30,330 bases of DNA from positions 1 to 30,330 of the forward strand of contig JARKQG010000145.1 of NCBI GenBank assembly GCA_029974035.1, given 5' to 3'. The notes under the pieces were generated by a model. It searched no databases and was not told the DNA's origin. It saw only the letters and a program-made list of their open reading frames with translations. Position numbers and translations under genes: made by a program. Positions 15,698 through 24,138 of the stretch are shown one piece after another. Position 1 is the stretch's first letter. Each line of letters begins with the position of its first letter. This stretch comes from Eubacteriales bacterium (GTDB taxonomy: Bacteria; Bacillota_A; Clostridia; Christensenellales; Aristaeellaceae).

Positions 15698-16626
15698 CGT
15701 TCCTCCCTGCTCCTTGCAAAGCGCAGAATTTGTTCTTCGCCGGTCACCGCCGTCGTCGCGCCCAGCGCGCCGACGGATACCGCCGCGACGGCGTTGGCAA
15801 AGCGGGCGCACCGGGCATAGTCCTGCTTTTTGCCCAGGGCGTGGATGAACCCCGCCATAAAGGCGTCCCCCGCCCCCGTGGTGTCCACCACCGGCACATC
15901 CCGGTACGCGGGAATGTGGGTAACGCCGCCGCTGCCCAGGTAACACCCGTCCTTCCCCGCCTTGAGCACCACGGCCCGCGCCCCCAGCGCCCACAGCGCG
16001 GCAATCACGGCGTGGGGGGTGCGCTCCCCGGTCAGCATTTCGCCCTCCACGAGGCTGGGGCACAGACAGTCAATGTGGGGGAAGAGGCGGACGATGTCCT
16101 CCCGGGGCACATCGTACACGTTGGCCGTCAAATCGGCCACCACCGTGAGCCCCAGCCGCTTGGCCTCGGGCAGCAGCCGCAGGTAGCCCTCCCGGTCCAT
16201 GCGGGGCAGCGCGAACAGGCTGCCGATGCTGAGAATATCGTACGCGCCCAGATCGTCGACCGAAGTTTCGCAGTATTCCTCCACGGCGCCCGGGTAATAC
16301 AGCACATGGCGCTCCCCGCTGGCCTCGCAGATCAGGATGCTGGTGGAGGTGCCGGCTTTTTCGCTCCTTTGGATATGGCGGGTATCCACGCCCTCCCGGC
16401 TCAGCCTTTCCACAAGTTCGGCGCCCCGGGCGTCCCGCCCCACGATGCCGGCCAGGCCGACGCGGTTGCCCAGGCGGCGCAAAACGACCGCCTGGTTCAT
16501 GGCGTCGCCGCCCGTGGACTGCTCCACGGCGTCCACGCGCATCGTGTCGTTTGAAAAGATCTCCGGATACACGGGCTTGACGATGGTATCGCTTACCAGT
16601 ATTCCCACGCAAAGTATCTTGGCCAC
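15694..16626 (-). CDS. PfkB-family carbohydrate kinase
   Basis: 310-residue ribokinase-like kinase transferring phosphate from ATP to a sugar or sugar phosphate. The N-terminal signature region contains the GGDAMNQAVVL substrate-binding motif (Gly39-Asp41), and the C-terminal signature DTTGAGDAFMAGF has the anion-hole Gly-Ala-Gly and catalytic Asp254. Translation starts at GTG 16626 with GGGAGGCG upstream. It lies 83 bases after the binding-protein stop, with a stem-loop in the gap. In the operon it sits between import/oxidation and aldol cleavage, which fits fructo-, tagatose-6-phosphate or 1-phosphofructokinase roles; sequence alone does not choose. Confidence 0.92.
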   Translation of the reverse strand: MAKILCVGILVSDTIVKPVYPEIFSNDTMRVDAVEQSTGGDAMNQAVVLRRLGNRVGLAGIVGRDARGAELVERLSREGVDTRHIQRSEKAGTSTSILICEASGERHVLYYPGAVEEYCETSVDDLGAYDILSIGSLFALPRMDREGYLRLLPEAKRLGLTVVADLTANVYDVPREDIVRLFPHIDCLCPSLVEGEMLTGERTPHAVIAALWALGARAVVLKAGKDGCYLGSGGVTHIPAYRDVPVVDTTGAGDAFMAGFIHALGKKQDYARCARFANAVAAVSVGALGATTAVTGEEQILRFARSREER

Positions 16627-16662
16627 ACGCTGCGCCTCCCGGTTGATAGATTCGGCAAAGCG

Positions 16663-16701
16663 CCGCGGAATTCCTCCACGACGCCTGCCAAATTCCCGCG
16701 G
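16663..16701 (-). other. Intercistronic stem-loop after the second binding-protein gene
   Basis: CCGCGGAATT (16663-16672) pairs with AATTCCCGCGG (16691-16701), 10 bp with one bulged base and an 18-base loop that carries a GGAGG-like sequence on the minus strand. It begins 9 bases after the binding-protein stop. There is no T-run. Same position as the hairpin at 825-862 in the other operon. Confidence 0.5.
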
Positions 16702-16709
16702 AATTATGA

Positions 16710-17651
16710 TTACTTCAGGTACTCGTCCACGTTGTCGATGGTCACCAGCGCGTAGGGGATGTCATACTTGGATTCCACGGTCTCGCCGGCGGCCAGCTTC
16801 AGCGCCACGTCGATGGACACTTCCGCGATGCTCTTGGAATCTTGCAGGATGCTGGCCTTCAGGCCGCCCTCTTTGACGGACTTGAACGCCGCCTCGATGC
16901 CGTCGATGCCGATGACGAGGGTTTCCTTGTCCTTGCCGGCCGCGACCAGCGCGTCGTAGGCGCCCAGCGCCATTTCGTCATTGTGGGCGACGACCGCGTC
17001 GATCTGGGTATCCAGCTGCAGCCAGTTCTCCATCAGGCTCATGGCCTGATCGCGGTACCAGTCGGCGGGCTGGGTGTAGAGCACCTTGATGTCCGGGTAC
17101 TTCTCAAGCGTCTGGTGGATGCCCTCGTTGCGCAGCACCGCGCCGGTGACGCCGGTGGGGCCTTCGATGATGACGATGTTGCCCTTGCCGCCGAGCTGTT
17201 CGGCGACGTACTCCATCTCCATGATGCCGGCGTTCAGGTCATTGGAGCCCACGTAGGTGGCCACGATGTCCTGAGAGGCAATGATGCCCTTTGAGGTAAA
17301 CACCGGTACGCCGGCGTCGACGCACACCTGGGCGGCGGGCACGCAGCCGTCAAAGTCAAAGGGGCTGAGGATGACGCAGTCCACGCCCTGGGCCACGAAG
17401 TTCTCGCACTGGGCGACCTGCTTTTCGCTGCTGCCCGCGCCGTCCACCACGATCAGCTCCAGGTTGTCAAACTTGGCGGCATAGGCCACGGCGGCGTCGG
17501 CGTAGATGGCGTTGGACTCGTTGGACATGTTGGCGACGGTCAGGCCGATCTTGATCTTCCCCTCGTCGGCAAAGGCGGGTACGCCCGCAAAGATCACGAC
17601 CACCATCAACAGGGCAAGCCAGAGAGACAGGGGCGCTTTGCTTCGCTTCAT
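16710..17651 (-). CDS. Sugar ABC transporter substrate-binding protein
   Basis: 313-residue exported binding protein of the RbsB/peripla_BP_4 class. The signal peptide is MKRSKAPLSLWLALLMVVVI followed by FAGVPAFA-DE, a type I cleavage site with no lipobox Cys. Mature segments match the family: IKIGLTVANMSNESNAIYAD, NFVAQGVDCVILSPFDFDG, VAEQLGGKGNIVIIEGPTGV, DAVVAHNDEMALGAYDAL and VIGIDGIEAAF. The start at 17651 has GGAGGAAC upstream; another in-frame start 15 bases earlier lacks this spacing. It is clearly paralogous to the binding protein at 883-1812 (NDEMA(L/M)GA and DIP-(Y/F)-x-LVT near the C terminus), so the operons arose by duplication or from similar modules. Confidence 0.93.
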   Translation of the reverse strand: MKRSKAPLSLWLALLMVVVIFAGVPAFADEGKIKIGLTVANMSNESNAIYADAAVAYAAKFDNLELIVVDGAGSSEKQVAQCENFVAQGVDCVILSPFDFDGCVPAAQVCVDAGVPVFTSKGIIASQDIVATYVGSNDLNAGIMEMEYVAEQLGGKGNIVIIEGPTGVTGAVLRNEGIHQTLEKYPDIKVLYTQPADWYRDQAMSLMENWLQLDTQIDAVVAHNDEMALGAYDALVAAGKDKETLVIGIDGIEAAFKSVKEGGLKASILQDSKSIAEVSIDVALKLAAGETVESKYDIPYALVTIDNVDEYLK

Positions 17652-17711
17652 TACGAGTTCCTCCATTCGTTTTATCCTGATATCCGGCTGTGGCGCCGGC
17701 TTATCACACGC

Positions 17712-18665
17712 TTATGCGCCGGAGGTGCTCTTTTTGGAATCGCTGAGCACCGCGACCAGGATGATGATCCCCTTGATCACCTGCTGGTAATAGGAAGATA
17801 CGTTCAAAAGGTCGAGGCCGTTGGTCATGGTGCCGATGATGAGCATGCCCACCACAGAGCCGAGGATGTTGCCCACGCCGCCGCTGAGGCTCGCTCCGCC
17901 GATGACCGCGGCGGTGATGGCGTCCAGCTCGTAGCCGCTGCCGGAGGCGGGCTGGCCGGTTTGGATGCGGGAGGCCAGCAGGATGCCGGCCAGCGCCGCG
18001 CAGAAGCCGTTGAGCACATAGCAGCTGAACTTGACGGATACGGTGTTCACGCCGGAGATCGAGGCGGCCTTTTCGTTTCCGCCCACCGCCAGCACGTACC
18101 GGCCAAACTTGGTCAGCCGCAGGAAGAAGGCGCCCACCACCACCACGCCCAGGTAGATGATGACCAGAATCGGCATGAAGCCCACCGAACCGCGGCCGAT
18201 GTGGATAAAGCCCTCGCTGAGGCCCGTGATGGGGCGGCCGTCGGTGTAGATGTAGGTCAGGCCCTTGACGATGGTCATGGTGGCCAGCGTGGCGATAAAG
18301 GGCGGTACCTTGAGTTTTGTGATAAAAAGTCCGGAAAACGCGCCGCAGGCCACGCCCACCAGAAGGCCCACGCCGATGGCGAGCATCAGCGACTGGGGGT
18401 TGTCCTTGCGCAGCATGCTGGTGGTGATGACCCCGGCCAGGGCGACGATCGCGCTGACCGAAAGGTCGATGCCGCCGGTGATGATCACGTAGGTCATGCC
18501 CACCGCGATGATGCCCACCACGGAAATCTGCCGGATGATGTTGATGATGTTGGTGTGGGTGAGAAACACCGGCGACGCGATGGTCAGAAACGTAAAGAGC
18601 AGCAAAAACGCAATGTAGATTCCGTATCGGCTGGTGTATTTCAGCAGTTTTTTCCCGATCGTCAC
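17712..18665 (-). CDS. Sugar ABC transporter permease (RbsC family)
   Basis: 317-residue membrane permease with the RbsC pattern: RQISVVGIIAVGMTYVIITG then GIDLSVSAIVAL, FIATLATMTIVKGLT, FGRYVLAVGGNEKAASISGV and GYELDAITAAVIGGASLSGG. It begins with GTG at 18665, which overlaps the ATPase stop by 4 bases (GTGA). The partner is the ATPase at 18662-20185 and the binding protein at 16710-17651. A small CCGGC/GCCGG hairpin lies in the 60-base gap before the binding-protein gene. Confidence 0.95.
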   Translation of the reverse strand: MTIGKKLLKYTSRYGIYIAFLLLFTFLTIASPVFLTHTNIINIIRQISVVGIIAVGMTYVIITGGIDLSVSAIVALAGVITTSMLRKDNPQSLMLAIGVGLLVGVACGAFSGLFITKLKVPPFIATLATMTIVKGLTYIYTDGRPITGLSEGFIHIGRGSVGFMPILVIIYLGVVVVGAFFLRLTKFGRYVLAVGGNEKAASISGVNTVSVKFSCYVLNGFCAALAGILLASRIQTGQPASGSGYELDAITAAVIGGASLSGGVGNILGSVVGMLIIGTMTNGLDLLNVSSYYQQVIKGIIILVAVLSDSKKSTSGA

Positions 18666-20185
18666 GGTTTACGCCCTCCTACCGCGCAGGCCATCAAGCT
18701 CTCCTGCGAGCAATTCCCCGCGGAAAATTCTCCGGTGATTCTTCCCTCGTGCATCACGATGATGCGGTCGCTCATCCCGAGAAGCTCCGGCATCTCGGAC
18801 GAGATGAGGATGATGGCCTTCCCCTGCTTGGCCAGGTTGTCCATAATGCGGTAGATCTCGCTTTTCGCGCCCACGTCGATGCCGCGGGTGGGCTCGTCCA
18901 TGATCAGGATGTCCGGGTCCCCCAGCAGCCACTTGGCCACCACGACCTTCTGCTGGTTTCCGCCGGAGAGGTTGCCCACCACCATGTCGCGGCTGCTCAC
19001 CTTGATGCTCAGCTTGTCGATGAGGCCGTCCACCAGCGTCCGCTCCTTGGGAAAGTCCAGCAGCAGCCCGCCCCGCAGCACCCGCTCGATGTAGGCCACG
19101 GTGATGTTGATCCGGACGCCGCCCACCAGGTTCAGCCCCATGACCTTCCGGTCCTCTGTGATGAAGGCGATGCCGTTGCGGATCGCGGCTCCGGGGTTGA
19201 GCCGGGAGAGCTGCCTGCCGCGCACGCGCACCGACCCGGCGGAGCGCCCCCGCACGCCGAAGATGGTTTCCATCACTTCGGTGCGCCCGGCGCCCATCAG
19301 GCCCGCGACGCCCAGAATCTCCCCCCGCTTCAGGGTGAAGGAGATGTCCTGAAATTCGTGTTCCCGGGCCAGGCCGTCCACCTCGAGGATGACCTCCTCG
19401 GGGTTGAACGCGCCGGTGGGCTTGGCGTCCTTGACGAACATGTCGGTCAGCTCGCGCCCCACCATCATCCGGATGATTTCGTCCCGGGTGAAATCCTGAA
19501 TGGGGCCGCTGCCCACCAGCCGTCCGTCCCGCATGACTGTCACGTAATCGGCGATGCGAAAGATCTCATCCATTTTATGGGAGATGTAGATAATGGCCTT
19601 GCCCTGCCCGCGCAGCCGGGCGATCACCTGGAACAGCTTTTCGACTTCGCGGTCGGTGATGGCCGAGGTGGGCTCGTCCATGATGATGACCGTGGCGTCA
19701 AAGGCGGTGGCCTTCAGGATGGCGACCATCTGCATCTGGGCCACGCTCAGCTCCGAAACCTTCTTGGTGGGCTCGATGTCCAGATCAAAATCCTTCAGCA
19801 TTTTCCGGGCCCGCTCCGCCATCCTCCGGTTTTGCATCAGCCCGCCCCGGGCCATGACTTCGTTGCCGAGAAAGATGTTCATGGCCACGGTCAGATCGGG
19901 CACCAGATCCAGCTCCTGCGGAATCATCGTAATGCCCTTGGCAATGGCGTCAAAGGCGCTCTTGGCCTCAAAGGGCTGGCCCCGGAAGAGGATCCGGCCC
20001 TCGTTGGGCTTGAGGATCCCCGCGAGGATCTTCATCACCGTGGATTTCCCGGCGCCGTTTTCGCCCACCAGCGCGTGCACCTGTCCCGGCCTGAGGTCCA
20101 GCGAAAAATCGTCCAGCGCCACCACGCCGGGGAAACGCTTGCACAGGTGCTCAATCTGGACGACGTACTCTTGTTGCGTCCCCAA
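18662..20185 (-). CDS. Sugar ABC transporter ATPase (RbsA/MglA type)
   Basis: 507-residue tandem ABC ATPase with intact motifs. Domain 1: GENGAGKSTVMKIL, Q-loop MIPQELDLVPDLTVAMNIFL, signature LSVAQMQ, Walker B VIIMDEPTSAI, H-loop YISHKMDE. Domain 2: GLMGAGRTEV, NLSGGNQQK, LIMDEPTRGIDVGAKS and SSEMPELLG. The start appears to be TTG at 20185, placed about 8 bases after AGGAGGG; no ATG or GTG is better. It powers the permease encoded next. It is the natural comparison for the motif-less homologue at 24128-25567, which shares its length and layout. Confidence 0.95.
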   Translation of the reverse strand: MGTQQEYVVQIEHLCKRFPGVVALDDFSLDLRPGQVHALVGENGAGKSTVMKILAGILKPNEGRILFRGQPFEAKSAFDAIAKGITMIPQELDLVPDLTVAMNIFLGNEVMARGGLMQNRRMAERARKMLKDFDLDIEPTKKVSELSVAQMQMVAILKATAFDATVIIMDEPTSAITDREVEKLFQVIARLRGQGKAIIYISHKMDEIFRIADYVTVMRDGRLVGSGPIQDFTRDEIIRMMVGRELTDMFVKDAKPTGAFNPEEVILEVDGLAREHEFQDISFTLKRGEILGVAGLMGAGRTEVMETIFGVRGRSAGSVRVRGRQLSRLNPGAAIRNGIAFITEDRKVMGLNLVGGVRINITVAYIERVLRGGLLLDFPKERTLVDGLIDKLSIKVSSRDMVVGNLSGGNQQKVVVAKWLLGDPDILIMDEPTRGIDVGAKSEIYRIMDNLAKQGKAIILISSEMPELLGMSDRIIVMHEGRITGEFSAGNCSQESLMACAVGGRKP

Positions 20186-20211
20186 AGCGCAATCCCTCCT
20201 GACAGATCAAG

Positions 20212-21267
20212 CTACGCCTGGTTTGGATGAATGACCACCTTGATGGAATCGTGGTTGTTCACGTTTTCATCCAGGGCCTCGTAAAAATCGTCCAGCGCGT
20301 ATTCATGGGTCACCAGCGCGTCGGCGTCCACCTGTCCGGTCTGGATGGCCTGAACGGCGCGCCCAAAGCAGTGGGACTGGCAGAAGGAGGTGGTAAAGGT
20401 CAGCTCGTTGTTGAACATGAGCCGGGTATCCAGCTGGATGGGTTCGCGGCTGTGCACCAGCGCGTACTGCACCAGCGTCCCGCCCTTTTTGAGCATCGTC
20501 ATCGCGTGCTCCACCAGCCTGACCGCGCCGGTGGCGTCCACGATGATGTCCGCGCCCTGGGGGAAGTGCTCGCGGAGCGCCTTTTCGTGGATGGAGTAAT
20601 CGCTTCTGTCCATCAGGATGGTGTCGATGCCCAGCTTTTCCGCCACCTCAAGCTTGCGCTTGGTGGAGGCGATCAGCACCACCTTGGCGGCGTTCGAGTG
20701 GTGCAGAAGCTGCGCCAGGATCAGCCCCATCGAGCCCGCGCCCAGCACCGCGACCTCATCCCCGTACTTCACGCTGCACCGGTCCACGCAGTGCAGACAG
20801 CAGGCGATCGGCTCGCACAGCGCCGCCGCGTTGAACGATACGTTGTCCGGCAGCAGAAACACCTTTTCCTTGCGGACCCGCACGTACTCCGCCATGCCGC
20901 CGTCGATGTTGTGCCCCAGCGAGCCGAAGGTGGGACAGTAGTTGGACTCCTCCTTGCGGCAGTAGTAGCAGTCGCCGCAGTACTCGGTGTTGTCCGCGGT
21001 CACCCGCTGTCCCGGAGCCAGCCCGGTGACGTTTTCGCCGACTTCCTCGATCACCCCGGAAAACTCGTGGCCGGGGGTCACGGGGTACACAGCCAGGTCG
21101 GTCCCCACGTTTTCCTGGTCGTGGTCGTGCTCCACGCCCTTGCAGATGCTGGCGGTCATCACCTTGATGATCACCTCGTCCGGCCCGCACGCGGGGTAGG
21201 GCACCTGACGGATGCCGGAGTATTTCCTGCCGGGCTTGTCGTAGACCAATGCCTTCATCGTACGCAT
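20212..21267 (-). CDS. Zinc-dependent sugar/polyol dehydrogenase (MDR family)
   Basis: 351-residue dehydrogenase, first gene of the seven-gene operon. Zinc residues: Cys42, His67-Glu68 (TPGHEFSG) and structural cysteines 97, 100, 103 and 111 (CGDCYYCRKEESNYC). The loop after Cys42 is unusual: SICKGVEHDHDQENVG in place of the common CGxCGTDxH, with an extra His-Asp-rich stretch that may reshape the active site. The Rossmann motif is VLGAGSMGLILAQ. The start at 21267 has GGAGTGAAG upstream; ATG 21258 is an alternative. Having two dehydrogenases in one operon suggests two oxidation steps or two entry substrates. Confidence 0.9.
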   Translation of the reverse strand: MRTMKALVYDKPGRKYSGIRQVPYPACGPDEVIIKVMTASICKGVEHDHDQENVGTDLAVYPVTPGHEFSGVIEEVGENVTGLAPGQRVTADNTEYCGDCYYCRKEESNYCPTFGSLGHNIDGGMAEYVRVRKEKVFLLPDNVSFNAAALCEPIACCLHCVDRCSVKYGDEVAVLGAGSMGLILAQLLHHSNAAKVVLIASTKRKLEVAEKLGIDTILMDRSDYSIHEKALREHFPQGADIIVDATGAVRLVEHAMTMLKKGGTLVQYALVHSREPIQLDTRLMFNNELTFTTSFCQSHCFGRAVQAIQTGQVDADALVTHEYALDDFYEALDENVNNHDSIKVVIHPNQA

Positions 21268-21322
21268 TGCGCTTCACTCCCGTTTGATTTCGTCGCCGCC
21301 CCGAGGGCCAACGTGTGGCGCC

Positions 21323-21352
21323 ATTATAGCAACGGGCCTTTCCCGCTGGCAA
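21323..21352 (-). promoter_or_regulatory. Promoter of the seven-gene sugar operon
   Basis: Minus-strand TTGCCA (21352-21347), 18-base spacer, TATAAT (21328-21323). The leader to the dehydrogenase ATG would be about 50 bases. Confidence 0.7.
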
Positions 21353-21410
21353 GGCGATCGGGCCAAGTTCACAGAATCACCGCCTTAATTCTTCGTTTTT
21401 TCCACCTTTC

Positions 21411-21429
21411 CGCCGATTCTCTATCGGCG
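21411..21429. promoter_or_regulatory. Dyad between the divergent promoters, candidate regulator site
   Basis: CGCCGAT and ATCGGCG flank TCTCT, a perfect 7-bp inverted repeat. It lies 7 bases upstream of the plus -35 and about 60 bases upstream of the minus -35, where a shared activator such as the YesN-type regulator could bind. This is positional inference. Confidence 0.4.
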
Positions 21430-21435
21430 CCTCGA

Positions 21436-21464
21436 TTGCACAGCGCCCAAAACTCTGTTATGAT
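21436..21464 (+). promoter_or_regulatory. Promoter of the regulator-kinase operon
   Basis: TTGCAC (21436-21441), 17-base spacer, TATGAT (21459-21464). Just downstream in the leader, GCGCGCC (21472-21478) and GGCGCGC (21495-21501) can form a 7-bp hairpin before the start codon. Confidence 0.7.
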
Positions 21465-21524
21465 TATAACTGCGCGCCGGAGAGCCCTTTGAGGGGCGCG
21501 CGGAGGACCGGAACCGGGAGATGA

Positions 21525-23123
21525 ATGCGTATGCTGAAGCTGCTGATTGTGGACGACGAGCAAAAAATCTGTTCGCTGATCCGGGGCCTTGTGGATTGGG
21601 AGGGCCTTGCCCTCACGGACGCCGGGAGCGCCATAAACGGAGAGCAGGCCCTTCGGATGATTCAGGAAATCTCCCCGGACATCGTGCTGACCGACGTCCG
21701 GATGCCGGGCATGAGCGGGCTGGAGCTGATCGAACGGGCCACGGCGCTGCCAAACCCGCCCCGGTTCATCATCATGAGCGGCTATACCCAATTTGAATAC
21801 GCCTATACCGCGGTCAAATTCGGCGTGGAGGACTTTCTGCTCAAGCCTCTGGACGGGGAAGAACTGAACATGAGCCTTTCGCGCTCGGCCGCGAAGATTG
21901 CCGACGTGGGCGCGGCCCGGGGGAACACCGGCGCAAGCGCCTTTTTGAATAAGCTCTCGGGCGGCTTTCTGACGCAAGAGGCGCTGACGGTTGAAAACTG
22001 CAACGCGGTCTTTGGCTGCGCCTTCCGCCCGGGCCTTTTTCTGGCGGGCCTCCTGCACATCGACTACACCAATTCGCCGGACAGCAAGCTGACAAACGTG
22101 GAGCTGCGGATCCGCAGGGGACTTGCCCGGATGCTGGAGCCGCTGTGCCACGCGTGCCTCGTGGAGGTCATGGGCAACGGCCTCACCTTTGTGCTGAATT
22201 ATCCGCCGGCGCGCTCGGCGGAGCTCGGCGCCCAGATGGAGCTGATCTTCCGCGAGATCTCCGTGCTGCTCGCCCCCTACGACTTTGCGCGCCCAACCCT
22301 GGCGACCGGCACCGTCCAGCAATGCCCCGAAAAGCTTGCGCAATCCCTGGGCGTCGCGCGGCTGCTGGTCGATTCCCGCATCCTCATGGGCACCGACCAA
22401 TGGCTGGACGGGGAGGCGCACCCCTGCGTCCAGGGGGAGCCGCGCGCGCCGGAGCCGGTCGCCGCGCCCAGGCAGCTTCCCCAGCTGCTGGAGCTTTTGC
22501 AGTTTGGCGAGGCCGCCTCGGCCATTGAAGGGCAGTGGAAGGCGGGAAAGAGCCGGTACGACCGGGCGCCCTTCGCGCTGCGGCAGGGCGCCATCCAGTA
22601 CACGCTGTCCATCCTGATGCTGATGAAGGCCAATTTTTCGGCGTTTTCCGAGTGGGACGACTACTTTGATTCAATCCCCAAGGCCCTTTCGGCCTGCGTG
22701 TCGGCCGCGCAGCTGGACCAGGAGATGAGCGCGCGGCTCGGCGCGCTGATGGACGCGCTGCGGGGGCACCTGGACACCGAAAGCCAGCAGATCATCACGC
22801 TGGTGCGCAAATACATCCTTGCCCACCTGGAAGAGCACATCATGCTGGAGGACATCGCCCGGGAGGTGTACCTGAGCCCGGCCTATCTGGGGTCCCTGTT
22901 CCGGCAGAAGACGGGCGTCACCTTCACCGCCTACCTGACGGAAGTCCGGATGGAGCAGGCCAAGAAATACCTTCGGGACCCCCGCTACACCATCATGGAG
23001 GTCGGCGCCAAGACGGGCTATCGGGACGCCAAGCACTTCAGCAAGGTATTCAGAAAGGCCGTGGGCGTCAAGCCCACGGAGTACCGGAAGATCTTCGCGC
23101 TCTACCACAGGGGGCTGGAGTGA
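21525..23123 (+). CDS. YesN-type response regulator with AraC DNA-binding domain
   Basis: 532-residue regulator. The receiver (1 to about 125) has the acidic pair Asp10-Asp11, phospho-acceptor Asp57 in VLTDVRMPGMSG and the Lys of DFLLKPLDG. A middle region of about 300 residues has no recognised motif and may dimerise or sense. The C-terminal AraC-type double helix-turn-helix is intact: ILAHLEEHIMLEDIAREVYL, SPAYLGSLFRQKTGVTFTAY, RMEQAKKYLRD and TGYRDAKHFSKVFRKAVGVK. It is first of three genes, 4 bases before the kinase. Start at 21525 follows GGGAGATGA; ATG 21531 is possible. It likely activates the divergent sugar operon. Confidence 0.94.
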   Translation: MRMLKLLIVDDEQKICSLIRGLVDWEGLALTDAGSAINGEQALRMIQEISPDIVLTDVRMPGMSGLELIERATALPNPPRFIIMSGYTQFEYAYTAVKFGVEDFLLKPLDGEELNMSLSRSAAKIADVGAARGNTGASAFLNKLSGGFLTQEALTVENCNAVFGCAFRPGLFLAGLLHIDYTNSPDSKLTNVELRIRRGLARMLEPLCHACLVEVMGNGLTFVLNYPPARSAELGAQMELIFREISVLLAPYDFARPTLATGTVQQCPEKLAQSLGVARLLVDSRILMGTDQWLDGEAHPCVQGEPRAPEPVAAPRQLPQLLELLQFGEAASAIEGQWKAGKSRYDRAPFALRQGAIQYTLSILMLMKANFSAFSEWDDYFDSIPKALSACVSAAQLDQEMSARLGALMDALRGHLDTESQQIITLVRKYILAHLEEHIMLEDIAREVYLSPAYLGSLFRQKTGVTFTAYLTEVRMEQAKKYLRDPRYTIMEVGAKTGYRDAKHFSKVFRKAVGVKPTEYRKIFALYHRGLE

Positions 23124-23127
23124 GCCC

Positions 23128-24138
23128 ATGACGATGCTGAGCCGCATTCGAGAGTTCCGCTTCAAACGGGAGCTGTTCTGGCTGTCCGCCGCGCAGCTGA
23201 CCCTGCCGATCCTGTCCCTGTGCGCGGCGCTGGCCTTTCCGGAAAGGCGCGCGCTTCTGTACGGGCTTTTGGCGCTGGGGGTGGCGGCGCAGATCGTGTG
23301 GCTGGCCTCCCTCTACGCCATCGCCATACGCCCCCTGTACCGCGCGCTGCTCGAAGCGGAGCAGAAGGACCCCAAGTTTCCCTTTGCGCCCAGCCTTTTC
23401 GCCCTCGCGCGGCACGTGCTGGAGTATTACGCGGGCGCGAAGGAGGGGGAGTACGCCACGCTGCTGTTGCAAAAGCAGGCGGAGATCGCCGCGCTCCAGA
23501 GCCAGATCAACCCCCACTTTCTGCACAATACCCTCGATTCCATCCGCGGGCTGGCCATGGAGGAAAACGCCCACCAGACCTGCGACATGGTGGGCTCCCT
23601 CTCCCGGTTCTTGCGCTACACCATCGGCCAGAAGAGCGACATGATCAGCCTCAACCAGGAGCTGGACAGCGTCAAGAACTACATGAACATCCAGCGGTAC
23701 CGCTTTGCCGACCGGTTTTCGCTGAAGGTCTCCATCGAGCCGGAGGACCAGCAGTTTCTGCACTACTGCATCCCCAAGCTCACCCTGCAGCCGCTGATTG
23801 AAAACGCCATCTACCACGGCCTGGATTCCATCGCCTCCGGCGGGCTGATCGAAATCTCCTGCACGGTCACCCCCACCAGGCTGATCCTCATGGTGTCCGA
23901 CAACGGCGTGGGCATTCCGGCCGACGCGCTGGCCGCCATCAACGCCCGCCTCCGGGAGGGCATCAACCGCCGGGAGGGGCCCGAGCAGGTGGCCAGCGGC
24001 GTGGCGCTCTACAACGTCAACGCCCGCATCAAGCTGGTGTACGGCGAGCGGTACGGCCTGACGCTGTACAGCCTTCCCAACGTGGGAACCCAGGTGGAGA
24101 TCGCGCTTCCGCTCCGGGAGGGCATGCATGAAATATGA
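23128..24138 (+). CDS. YesM-type sensor histidine kinase lacking an external sensor domain
   Basis: 336-residue kinase of the LytS/YesM class. TM1 is about residues 16-37 and TM2 about 43-67, joined by only PERRA, so nothing substantial lies outside the membrane; typical YesM proteins carry a large extracytoplasmic domain there. A helical, probably coiled-coil linker (about 95-125) leads to the His_kinase motif QINPHFLHNTLDSIRG with His130. ATP-binding motifs follow: LQPLIENAIYHG (N box), VSDNGVGIP (G1) and a G2 region SGVALYNVNARIKLVYG. Ribosome-binding site GGAGTGA sits just before ATG 23128. The stop overlaps the next gene by 11 bases. With no visible sensor, input probably comes from a partner protein in or at the membrane. 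Confidence 0.92.
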   Translation: MTMLSRIREFRFKRELFWLSAAQLTLPILSLCAALAFPERRALLYGLLALGVAAQIVWLASLYAIAIRPLYRALLEAEQKDPKFPFAPSLFALARHVLEYYAGAKEGEYATLLLQKQAEIAALQSQINPHFLHNTLDSIRGLAMEENAHQTCDMVGSLSRFLRYTIGQKSDMISLNQELDSVKNYMNIQRYRFADRFSLKVSIEPEDQQFLHYCIPKLTLQPLIENAIYHGLDSIASGGLIEISCTVTPTRLILMVSDNGVGIPADALAAINARLREGINRREGPEQVASGVALYNVNARIKLVYGERYGLTLYSLPNVGTQVEIALPLREGMHEI

